Shown here: positions 23,741 through 34,395 of the stretch, piece after piece
Numbering within the stretch: position 1 is the first letter of the stretch
Layout: each line of letters begins with the position of its first letter
From: Musa acuminata AAA Group
Taxonomy: Eukaryota; Streptophyta; Magnoliopsida; Zingiberales; Musaceae
Length of the DNA stretch: 64,000 nucleotides
Assembly: GCF_036884655.1 (NCBI RefSeq)
Contig: NC_088331.1
Coordinates: 17,665,501 to 17,729,500 of the forward strand
Direction: 5' to 3'
Notes under the pieces: generated by a model
Seen by the model: the letters and a program-made list of their open reading frames with translations, nothing else
Databases searched by the model: none
Told to the model about the DNA's origin: nothing
Made by a program: the position numbers and the translations under genes

Positions 23741-24277
23741 ATTACTGAAGTTCTAGAGAGAAGCTCCCAAGTTTGATGTTGCTCAACCTAGAGGACAAGG
23801 CTGATTTGAAGGGGGGGGAATTGTTAGGATCCCTTAGGTTCCCTTTATTTTCTAAGCTTTTGAATAATGTTTATTGAGTCTGTTTAGTTCACTTAGAGTT
23901 GGGTAGAGGTTTATTTAATATTTATTTATTATTAAGAGTCTAGGTCCTGATGGACTTTAGGTGGAACTTAATAAATAGTGATGTAATTGTTTCTTTTCGT
24001 AGATAATGAAATATTATTAAGTCTTTCGACAAACCTTAGAAGACCGATCCCCTCGAAGTGATCATTCCCTTTTCTCCCCTTTCTTCCATGATAAAACCCT
24101 AAGGTATTATCAAATCCTTTGGCTCAACATCCAATCTTCTAACATGTTTCACTTTGGTCCAACATGATTCTTCCTGCCTTAATTGTCTCTCCCTGATCGA
24201 AGCTTCCTGCGCCACTCAAAATACAGATAAGATAAACACTATCAATTGGTTTCATCATCAAAATTCGAGATTCAACA

Positions 24278-25836
24278 ATCTCCCAATTTTTTATGATGAC
24301 AACCAATTGATGACAGAGTTAATCTTAACTCCCCCAATCAATATGTCATATTGATAGAATTCTTGAATTCAAAAATCCAAGCAACATGTCATCATAAAGT
24401 CATGCATAATCAAAATTTCAATACATCATTCAATACATGATCATTATCATAACTTCTCCCCCTTTGTCATCAACAAAAAGGAGACGTGTAACTATCAAGT
24501 TTTAGATATATGAAAGCTTAATAATTTAGTAAATTTTTCATCACTTTAGAACAAGCAATCTAGTGAGTTCTTTCTTCTCTTTTAAGTGCAAGCTAGCAAT
24601 TTTTTTGCTCTCGTTGCAATGTGCAATATAGCAAATTTAGCAAGTTTTACACCATTTTAGAACATGCAAGCTAGCAAATTTTGCACATATGAAAGTTGGC
24701 AAAATTTTTACATCTTTTGAGATGAGCAAGCTAGTAAGTTTTTCTTTCTTTTGTAATGTGCAAGTTTCCAAATTTTACATCTTGAGCTAGCAATTCTTTC
24801 TCCCCCTTTATCTTTATCAAAAAGAAGGGAAGAATACAATGGTGTAATTCTTTTCCCTTTACATCAATTTCGAAATCATGACAAAGATAAAGTATCAATT
24901 TTAATTCAATATGTTTGTGCATCATTATAATTTCAAATTAAAATATGCATAATTTCAAATCCTTACATTTCATCCTTACTTCATGCAATAAATCAATCAT
25001 CACTATGGGCATATCATACATGATACTCAAGTATTCATGATCTGTCATTTTGGGCATAACATTCATGATGCTAAGACATTAAAAATTTTAAGCATTTATC
25101 ACTTCATGCATGATACCAAAATTTTAAGCATTTAAATCAACATTTTGACATTAAAATTTTAAGCATTTATTGAATCAACAATTTGATCATGATACCAAAC
25201 ATTCATCATTTATTTTCTCTCCCTTTGTCATCAATAAAAAGGAGAATCATTCAACAATGTATGTGTTTGAAAGCATGTCAAGTAAGTTTTATACCAATTT
25301 ATCCAAGCTAGCAAAACTATCTCTCTTAATGTGCAAGCTTACAAGTTTTGCCTTTTTTAGCAATGTGCTTTTCTTGAGATATGTACATGAGTAATTCTTT
25401 CTCCCCTTTTGTCATAGGCAAAAAGAGGGGAATATCACAAAGGTGTAAATATTCAATTCATCACATGGAAGATATCAAGAAAAAATTGGTGATAAGATAT
25501 ACTTCATGAATACAAGGAATTTTATGAAGAAAAATAATATCATGAAAGATACGATCATATGAATACCAAAAGACATGATTCATTTTGATAAATCTCCTCT
25601 TAAAAAATCAAAAGTGAATCTTAGGAGATCAAATAATAAAAAAAATTTTAAGTCATGAATTCCGAAAAAGATATTCTCTTTAGTAAATTACAAAAAGAAT
25701 CATAGGAGAAAAAGATTTCAATTCATGCATAAGAAATCTTATGATTCATATAGAAAATATCCTCTTTAGTAAATGGTAAGAAGAAACATAGTAGAACAAA
25801 GAAGAGATCTTGATTTACATAAATAGAAGATATCTA
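24278..25836 (-). other. E4 spacer upstream of the 3' LTR
   Basis: AT-rich, no genes. Contains repeated polypurine-like motifs on the minus strand (TTCTCCCCCTTTGTCATCAA at 24453, similar at 24800, 25210 and 25400 on this strand) and repeated words around GCAAGCTAGCAA. It ends where a solo LTR is inserted at 25837. Confidence 0.65.
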
Positions 25837-27516
25837 TGTTAGGATCAAGAGCACTAAGAGGGGGGGGGGGGGGGGTTGAATTAGTGTAGCGGAAAACTTT
25901 CGATTATTTAAAACGATGTTCGTACGATAAAAGCGATTTTGGTATGAAAGCCGATTCGGAAATTGCTTTAACTTAGATTACATAAAGTACAATTAAAGTA
26001 AAGCTATGGACGCAGTTTGCAGTTAAGATAGAGAACAAAAAGTAAATGCAAACCAAGATTTAGAGTGGTTCCTCCTCCGATGAGGTCACCAACATCCACT
26101 AGAGGCCTTCCTTCAATAGGCGAAGGCTAACCACGGTTTCACTCCTTTTGACAGGCTTAGGAGATAACCCTTACAGAATTTTCTCTTCTCTCTTGAAAGA
26201 TCAAAACTTGGAAGAAAAGATGGAGGAGAACTTCTAGCCTTTACAACATTTTTGAGCTCTAAATCAGAGAGTAAGATCAAGCTTTCGGTGCCCTTTCATG
26301 CAGGAAAGGGTGGGGTATATATAGGCCCCAAACTGGTTTGAATTTGGAGCTAAAAAATGTCACCTCCCGGATTTTCGGGGTCCTAGCGGTACTACCGCCA
26401 GACTAGGTAGTACGACTGCCTGACAAAGCTCAGAGACTGAGCTTTGGTGGTGCCACCACCTGACGGGGGCGGTTCTACCACCCAATCTCGCTCGGAGACT
26501 AAGCCCAAGCGGTACCACCGCCTGATAGGGGCGGTACCACTGCTCAGTCTCGCTCGGAGACTAAGCCCGGGTGGTACCATCGCCTAACCTAGGCGGTTGC
26601 ACCGCCCAGCTTTCCTACGAGACCATCTCTTGGGCGATGCCACTGCCAACCCTAGCGGTGCCACTGCTTGGTAGGAATTCTGGTCCGAATGGGTTGATCC
26701 ATTCGGCCTAATTTAGGTCTATCAAGGGCCCAATTGCCCCCAGATTAAGTTAATGGGATCACCTCGCATTCATAACTTAATCTACATGCTAACTACGATA
26801 TTTCTTAAAACATTTACTGCAACTTGCTCTAGTGCGTCAATCGCTTCTTCTGGTGAACTTTCGGCGAACATCCGACGAACCTTCGACGATACTCCGGCGG
26901 ACTTCCAGCAAACTCTTGGACTTGTGACGATCCACTCAGCGAGTTCCGACGAGCTTCTTTGGCAAGCTCCTGGACTTTTCAGATTTGTTCTCGCAGAACC
27001 TCCGACGACCGTTCGGACTTCCACCGAACTCTCGAACTCCCAACGTGATCATAATCTTGACTCCGGCGTAACTCCTGCTGCATGTCTTACTTCCATTGTA
27101 GTTAATTCTGGACATGTAAAACAAAACTTCGATCGAGATAATTAATCCTAAGCAATTAACCAAGTTGTCCGTCATGTCATTGGTCTCTCAACGCTTCGTC
27201 TGATCCTTCGACACATCGTCCTCTCCTACGGCCTATTGCCTAATCAGCCAGTTAACTCCACAACTCCGATATCCTTAGCATAATACCCGCTCTTCTTGGC
27301 CCGATGCCCGAGTCCACGGCCCGAAGCCTTCTGTCGATACGTCGACCGATCCACTGGCCTAACGTCCAATCTTCTGACATGTTCCTCTAGCACAACATAA
27401 TTTTTCCTACTTTAATTGTCTCATCCCGATCGAACAATCCTGCGTCACTCAAAACGCAGATTAAAATATAAACACAATTATCATTTGGTTTCATCATCAA
27501 AATACGAGATTCAACA
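25837..27516 (-). mobile_element. Solo copia LTR inserted in the E4 spacer
   Basis: 1680 bp, TGTTAGG at one end and TTCAACA at the other, with no internal region. Neighbouring 5-mers ATCTA (25832-25836) and ATCTC (27517-27521) form a near-perfect duplication. It contains a 16-G run (25860-25875), a TATA region near 26317-26324, a dense palindromic array at 26385-26675 and the CGACGAACTTC array at 26838-27030. Short open frames in it (for example 26753-27145) are LTR artefacts. Confidence 0.78.
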
Positions 27517-28116
27517 ATCTCTAGAAAAAGTTCATGATTCGATTGGAAAAATCTCATGTAGATTCAAATTATCAAATCATCAAAATATTTTTCATAGTCC
27601 AAGAGATTCATACAAATAGATTCATCAATCTCCTTTTTGAAAACTCGATAAGATAGGGATTGAGAAATTCTTATGAAAATTATTTTCCTCCTTTTTTTTG
27701 TTTGACTTATTTCACAAAAGCATGCCCTTGTTTTTTATGCCAAATCAAAGCATGTATCATCGTTTAAAACCAAAAGATAAAGACATTATTCATCACAAAA
27801 ATCACCTAAGACTTCAAATCACCATACATAATTAAATCATTAAGCATGGTACCAAAACTTTTAACATTTTTATTACGTCTGACATCATTATCCATTATTA
27901 AATCATCAAACATGATTTCATTAAACATAAAGTATTTTCAATCAAAATCAAAATAAAAAAGTAATACGGAAATCATTATTACTTCATTACATCATTAAAA
28001 CATAAAGCATGATTTCATTAAACATAAAGTATTTTTAACCAAAATCATTTTGTTTGTAATGCATTTTTCTTTTTAAATGAATCTAACTTTTCATGCTTTA
28101 CAAATCTTTAACTTTA
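27517..28116 (-). other. E4 spacer, continued
   Basis: AT-rich, no genes, closely similar to the E3 spacer at 11590-11800. It joins directly to gag at about 28116, which shows that pol and the end of gag were deleted in this element. Confidence 0.6.
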
Positions 28117-28512
28117 CTAGTACCTTCGTGTAAACCGGGTATACATGTCTCCAATGATCTCACTTGGTTCCATCCGAAACAATTCAAAATCATGCATCAA
28201 AAAATTGATTTTTGAATCTTTAACTTTACTAGTACCTTCGTGTGTGATTTCAAGTGTATGCCAAATGTCTATAGCCTTTTCGCAAATAGAAACTTGATCA
28301 AATTCAGTTTTATCCAAAGCACAAAATAAATCATTCATAGCTTTGGCGCTCAAAGAGAATGTCTTCTTCTCCATATCATTCCAATGTTTCATTAGAAGAG
28401 AAGACTTTTGAAATCTATTTTTGACAATATTACATAAATTTAAATCAATAGAAAGCAAGAAAACTCCCATTCGAGTTTTCTAATATGTGTAGTCCGTCCT
28501 ATTGAACATAGG
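28117..28512 (-). pseudogene. E4 gag N-terminal fragment
   Basis: Copia Gag residues from about the PMFNRTDYTY motif to MYTRFT. The open part 28117-28470 (117 codons) includes KTRMGVFLLSIDLNL, DKTEFDQVSICEKA, HEGTSKVKDSKINF and EPSEIIGDMYTRF. The conserved Trp of YWK is TAG. The C-terminal two thirds, with both zinc knuckles, are missing. Start codon and primer site were lost with the left part of the 5' LTR. Confidence 0.78.
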
Positions 28513-29252
28513 AGGATGAATAGGATTTACAGCTCTCTCTAAGCTTTAAGAGGAGGGAACTCTCTTAAGCTTTAGGAGGAGGGAACTCAACTTTCTAATA
28601 GGGTTTATAACTTTAGAATCATAGAGTTTTGCTCAACTTTCTTGCTGTTCTATGCAAGAATAGCTGAGGTATTTATAGACCCCAATTGGTTTAAAAAATG
28701 AAGCCAAAAGAGGTCTCATCCCGGGTTTTCCGAGTCCTAGCGATACCACCGCTTGTGCTGGGCAGTACCACTACTTGTAGTATTGAAACTAGAGATTGTG
28801 TTTGGGCGGTACCACCTCCCAAACTAGTGGTGCCACCACCTGACACAGTCTCAGAGACTATGTTTTGGTAGTACCATCGCCCAAACTGGTGGTGCCACTG
28901 CCTAACACAGTCTCAGAGACTATGCTACGATGGTTCCAATTGTTGGGTAACTGTTTGGGCCTTTCACTTGGCCCAACACAACCCAAACTTGGGCCTAGTT
29001 GGCCCCTAATTGAGTTGGCCCAATTTCAACTCAATTACACCTAAAACCTACTTCGATCTAGAAAATTATTACAAAGCTAAATCAAATGTTGTCTAGTATG
29101 TCATTGGTTGATCGACGCCTAGTCCAATTCTTTGGCACATCGTCCTTCTTGCGGTATCTTGCCCAATTAGCTAGTTGACCTCTGCAACTCTAATTTCCTT
29201 GGCATTAATTTTGCTCTTCTAGGACTGATGCCTAATTCCATGGCCCGAGGTC

Positions 29253-30444
29253 TGTTAGGATCGGAGCGGCACAAAGAGGGGGGGGGGGGGGGGGGGGGTG
29301 AATTAGTGCAGCGGATTAAAACGTCGGTTTTGACAAATCTTTCTTACGATAAAAATCGAACTCGGAAGTTCTTAACTTGAAAGCGTATTCGTAAAGTTGT
29401 GCAGCAAAGGTAATGAGGAAATAAAGCATGTAAGAAGGTTTGCAGTAATGTAAATAGCAATAATGAAATGCAAACCAGAGATCACGCCGATTTTAAAGTG
29501 GTTCGGTCAAATAACCTACATCCACTTGCGAGGCCCTCTTTGATGAGGCTCCCACCTTCCACTAGCAAATCTCTTGAAAGAGAAGGGCAAATACCTCTCT
29601 TACAACTTTTTACAAGCGGTTCACTCTCTTACAGATTTTCAGCAAGAAAGAAGGAGGTGAACACTAGCAAATCGAAAACAAGACTTGCTAAGACTTTTCT
29701 CTCAATCAATTGCTTTTAAAAAAGTTGTGATCTCAACTGAGATTTGAGAGGTATTTATAGGCCTCAAGAGGATTCAAATTTGGGCTCCAAAATTTGAATT
29801 CTCTTTGGTTCCCAATGTGCCACCGCTTGTCAGTGTTTGACACTGATAGTGGACTGGTAGTGCCACCGCCCAGCCAAGCGGTGCCACCGCCTGGCTCTCG
29901 GGTGCTGGGCGGTGCCACCGCCAGACCCTTCGGTTCACAGGTTGGGCTTTAATTTCAGCCCAAACCAAGTCTAATTTTGGGCCTAGTTGGCCCATAACCA
30001 GGATATAGGATTATCTCTTAATCCTAATCCTAATTTCATGTGAACTACATAACTAAAAACATCCTAAGCATGTTTTCAACCGTGAACGTTGAGTCTTGTT
30101 CCGGCGAGCTTTCCGACGAACTTCTTCCGACGAACTCCCATCAAGCTCCCGATCTTGTGATGACTTTAACGAGTAGCCGAGCCTTCTCGGTGATCTCCGC
30201 GAACCTCCGACGATCTCTTCGGCGAATTCCAAAAATTTCGACAGGTTCCCGATTTCTTCTCGGTTGGTTCCGGCAACATCTCTGACGATTCTTCGGTCTC
30301 TTAAACGTCCATCAAACTTGACTCCGGTATTCTTGCTTTGTGTTTTCTAGTTAACATAGTTAATCCTGCACACTTAGCTCAATAATATGGATTAGATCAA
30401 TTAACCCATCAATTGATTTTATCATCAAAATCCGAGATTCAACA
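29253..30444 (-). repeat. E6 3' LTR
   Basis: 21-G run at 29278-29298, TATA box at 29752-29759, palindromic units at 29817-29925, CGACGAACTTC array at 30090-30300. Confidence 0.93.
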
Positions 30445-31416
30445 ATCTACCCCTTTTTGATGATGACAATCAATTGATGATGGAGTTAAACATAACTCCC
30501 CCTATCTATATGCCATATTATGAGAATATAAAAATACTTGAATTTCATCCCATTGAATTCAAGCATAAACTGATAAGTTCGAACTGTTGAACTTATCATT
30601 ATTCTCACTAAGCATAAGTAAATATGAAACTTCGATGAAAATCATTTTCAAGTCGAATGATAAGAGACAATTTTTACTACGACAAGAGATAAAGATTTTC
30701 AACATGAATTTCATGATATAAATGTAAGGCATGATTTCATATGATCAACCAATCTAAAAAAAACTTGCGATATACTCAAGGATTTTGCAAGGCATATAAG
30801 ATATTTGTATTATACAAGCTCTTGTAATTCATATAAGTTATGTTATCGATGCACATAAGATATTTTCATTAAGTCATGCTATCGAAATGGTATAAGTCAT
30901 CACTTAGTCATCACTTCTCCCCCTTTGTCATCAACAAAAAGGGAATGAGACTTGAAGCACATAATTTGTTTTTATAACATCAGGAATTCAGCATCGATCA
31001 TACAAAAATTCATCATTCAAAATTAAGTATGCTAAAATATTTACGCAGAGTTCATCTTAAAGGAAAATTCAGCATTCATCCATTTTATCAAATCTCTTCT
31101 TTCTTTAAATAACAAAAATTGTAGGTGTACAATGAAGAGATTAAAAAAAAAATTCAAGTAGTGACTCCAATAAGTCAAGATCATAATTCGAATACAAACT
31201 CATTCAAATTCAAATAGTCAACTTGAAACTCATAATCAAGCCATCAAAATCAATTTCGAGATTCACAAAATATCATCTTGATCAGATAGGAGCGGTGTTT
31301 GACTCAAGATAGGATAAGGTAATTTAACGTGTCATTTAGAATCGAAAGAGAAGGATCAAATTCATAAGGAATGGAGAGAGGATGAAAAACTTTACGAAAA
31401 ATCCATTCAAACAAGT
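30445..31416 (-). other. E6 spacer between RNase H and 3' LTR, with PPT motifs
   Basis: The main polypurine tract is at 30445-30460 (minus strand AAAAAGGGGTAGAT, one change from E8). A second TTCTCCCCCTTTGTCATC motif lies at about 30917-30935. Otherwise AT-rich with no gene. Sireviruses are known for long spacers and repeated polypurine motifs here. Confidence 0.75.
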
Positions 31417-32181
31417 TTATTCTAAGGGACAATTTAACATACCTAATTCCCTTCTAATAAATTCAAATTGGTCTTCATTCAAAGCTTTTGTGAATATATC
31501 TGCTAATTGATGCTTTGTGTCAATGAATTCTAGAACAACATCATTGTTAAGGACATGATCGCGTATAAAATCATGCCTAACGTCGATGTGCTTAGTTCTA
31601 GAGTGCTGAATTGGGTTTTTAGTAAGACATATGACACTAGTATTATCACATTTTATGGGAATATTTATAAAGTGAATTCCATAGTCTTCTAATGTATTTT
31701 TCATCCAAACAACTTGTGCACAGTATGCACTTGTAGCAATGTACTCGGCTTCCGCCGTAGATAGTGCAATTGAATTTTGTTTCTTGGAAGTCCAAGAAAC
31801 AAGTGCATGTCCTAAAAATTGGCATGTTCCGGATGAACTTTTTCTATCTATCCTACATCCGCTAAAATCAGCATCTGCATAAGCTATTAAATCAAAATTT
31901 TCAGATATTGGATACCACAATCCTTAATTTGGAGTTCCATTAAGATACATAAATATTCTTTTAACACTCTTAAGATGAGATAATTTAGGATTAGATTGAA
32001 ACCTAGCGCAAAGTCCTACACTAAACATAATATCCGGTCTAGTCGCGGTGAGGTAGAGTAGACTACCTATCATTCCCCTATATATTTTTTGATCAAAATT
32101 TTTACTATTTTCATCCATATCTAACTTAGTCGAAGTACTCATAGGGGTGTATGTTACTTTTGAATTATCCATGTTAAATCA
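31417..32181 (-). pseudogene. E6 RNase H (end of pol)
   Basis: Copia RNase H, which removes the RNA template during reverse transcription. It follows a stop (TGA, 32179-32181) that replaces the Trp of LLKWF. One open piece (31924-32172) covers the link (TKLDMDENSKNFDQKIYRGM). The next (31417-31920, 167 codons) covers the domain: AYADADFSGCRIDRKSSSGT, then ALSTAEAEYIA, KCDNTSV and the C-terminal tail FIDTKHQLADIFTKAL, RRELGMLNCP. The acidic residues Asp, Glu and Asp of the active site are visible. A stop at about 31921-31924 separates the two pieces. Confidence 0.85.
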
Positions 32182-33220
32182 TTTTAACAACTCTAATGTA
32201 TATTTAGATTGGTTAAGAAATATACCATCACTAAGTTGTTTGATTTGTAATCCCGAAAAGAAAGTTAATTCACCCATTAAACTCATTTCAAATACATGAC
32301 TCATACATTTGGTAAATAATTCACATAGTGATTCATCCGAAGAGCCAAAAATAATATCGTCAACATAAATTTGACAAATAAGAAAATTATTTTCAAATTG
32401 TTTGATAAATAATGTAGTATCAACCTTGCCTTTGGTAAAATTATTTAAAATAAGAAAGGAACTAAGTCTTTCATACCAAGCTCTAGGAGCTTGTTTCAAG
32501 CCATAAAGAGCCTTAGTCAATTTGAATACATGATTAGGAAGAAGAGAATTTTCAAATCCGGGAGGTTGTTCGACATACACTTCGGAAATAAAACCATTCA
32601 AGAAAGCACTTTTGACATTCATTTGAAACAGTTTAAAATTATTACAACTAGCATAGGCAAAGAGCATCCTAATGGCTTCTAATATTGCTACAGGAGCGAA
32701 GGTTTCTTCGTAATCGATACATTCTTCTTGGTTGAAATCTTTGGCCACTAATCTAGCCTTGGTTCTAACCACGATACCATTTTTGTCTTGCTTGTTTCTA
32801 AAGACCCATTTAGTACCAATGACTAAATGGTCACTAGGTCTAGGAACAAGCTTTTAAGGCATCGTCAATGCATTTAGGTTCGATTTGAGAGAGGAAGGCG
32901 ATGTTAGCACAAAAATTCTTGAAAGAGGAACGAGTTTGAACCCCTTTTGATGTATCTCCTATAATTAGCTCCTTTGGATGAGTATCTATATACTTCCATT
33001 CCTGGGTAAGGAAATTTCGGAAGAAGGTGCATCCAAGTTGCTATTTTGAGGAGGGGGTTCATTTAAATTCAAATTATCAAAACCAAGATCATCATCAAAA
33101 TCATTTTTCTTTAAATTAGAAATTTCATTAAAAACTACATGAATAGACTCTTCTATTACTAAGGTTCTTTTGTTAAAAACCCGAAAAACCTTAGAAACGG
33201 AAGAGTAAACTAGAAAGATG
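32179..33220 (-). pseudogene. E6 reverse transcriptase
   Basis: The open part 32179-32772 (197 codons) starts in the palm (KARLVAKDFNQEECIDYEET). It has FKLFQMNVKSAFLNGF, KALYGLKQAPRAWYERLS and the YVDD catalytic box at 32356-32367. It ends at a TGA that E8 shares. The upstream linker (32773-33220) has frameshifts and a deletion of roughly 60 bases at about 32857 compared with E8, which removes part of the first conserved RT segment. It cannot make a full polymerase. Confidence 0.85.
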
Positions 33221-34395
33221 CCTTAATCGGATTTAGCATAAAATTTTCCTAAGGCATCCTTTTCATTCAAAATAAAGCATTTACAACCGAAAAATTTAAA
33301 ATAGAAAATATTTGGTTTTTTGTTATTCCATAATTCATAGGGAGTTTTTGATAGAGAAGGCTTTATTAGGACCCTATTCATGATGTAGCAAGCCGTATTT
33401 ACGGCTTCGGCCCAAAAATACTTGGGTAGACTATGTTCATTTAACATCATTCTTGTTATTTCTTGTAGGTTTCTATTTTTTCTTTCAACTACTACATTTT
33501 GTTGGGGATTCCTCGGAGTGGAGAAGTTGTGATTGTATCCATTAACTTCACAAAAATTTTGAAAGTCACGGTTTTGAAATTCGCCACCATGATTACTCCG
33601 AATTGATGAAATCATAAAACCTTTTTCGTTTTGAGTGAGTTTACAAAATTTAGAGAAACACTTGAAACAATCACTTTTGTGAGCTAAGAAATAGGTCCAA
33701 GTGTATCTAGTATAGTCATCCACAATTACAAATGCATATTTGCTTCCTCCTAGACTTATCGTGTCAATTGGTCCAAATAAGTCCAAATGAATCAATTGTA
33801 ATGGTCTAGTGGTGCTAATTTGAGTTTTTGGTTTGAAACTAGTTTTTATTTGTTTACCTAGTTGACATGCATCGCATACTTTGTCCTCAATAAACTTTAT
33901 ATTTGGAATTCCTCACACTAATTCTCTAGATGAGATCTTAGATATTAGTTTCATACTTGCATGGCCTAGTCTCCTATGCCAAAGCCAAGCATCATCATTT
34001 AAAGCGAGAAGCAGATTTCATTACTTAGTTCATCAAGGTTGATAGTGTAGACATTATTTTGTTTTAATGCAATCATAGTTATGTTATTGTTTGGTTTTTC
34101 AATAATACACATTTGATTCATATCTAACGATATAACCTTTATCGCATAATTGACTAACACTCAAGAGATTATGTTTCAGTCCATCAACTAATAAGATATC
34201 ATCAATAGAAAATTTTAATTTGTTACCTATGGTTCCCTTGCCAATGATTTTGCCTTGGTTGTTGTCTCCGAATGTGACATACCCTTCTTCTTTGCTAGTG
34301 AGCATAGAGAAATGAGATGGATCTCCAATAATATGTCTTGAGCATCCACTATCTAGATACCATCTCTTGCTCCTAGCTTGTGATGGTGTATGTTT
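33221..34395 (-). pseudogene. E6 protease and integrase
   Basis: Directly after the gag stop come the protease (Asp-Ser-Gly near 34345-34353; open stretch 34099-34305 with VTFGDNNQGKIIGKG), the pre-integrase HHCC region (about 33830-34000, frame broken) and the integrase core (33223-33795, 190 codons). The core keeps the first Asp (IHLDLFGP) and the Glu (VVVERKN). The second catalytic Asp is Asn (codon 33592-33594, RSNHGGEFQN), which should abolish strand transfer. A stop at about 33220-33222 ends the open part. Confidence 0.85.

Larger units (their letters stand above)
20950..24112 (+). mobile_element. Short Ty3/gypsy element with gag and protease only
   Basis: LTR1 20950-21255 (306 bp) and LTR2 23822-24112 (291 bp) both start TGTTAGGATC and end near AAACCCTAAGGT..TCA. 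LTR2 lacks one copy of a short internal duplication (around 21160-21210) present in LTR1. The flanking 5-mers GATCC (20945-20949) and AATCC (24113-24117) are a duplication with one change. A primer-like TGGTATTAGGGT is at 21258-21269 and a purine tract with an 8-G run at 23808-23821. The interior has a GC-rich leader, gag and protease. Reverse transcriptase, RNase H and integrase are deleted, so it would need help to move. Confidence 0.85.
20161..24277 (-). repeat. E4 3' LTR, split by a gypsy element
   Basis: Parts at 20161-20949 and 24113-24277 (about 950 bp together). TGTTAGG is at the left end with a 14-G run at 20186-20199. Palindromic GGCGGTACCAC units lie at 20538-20576, and TTCAACA ends at 24277. 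A degenerate polypurine tract (ATCTCCCAATTTTT on this strand) follows at 24278-24291, which marks this as a 3' LTR. Confidence 0.83.
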
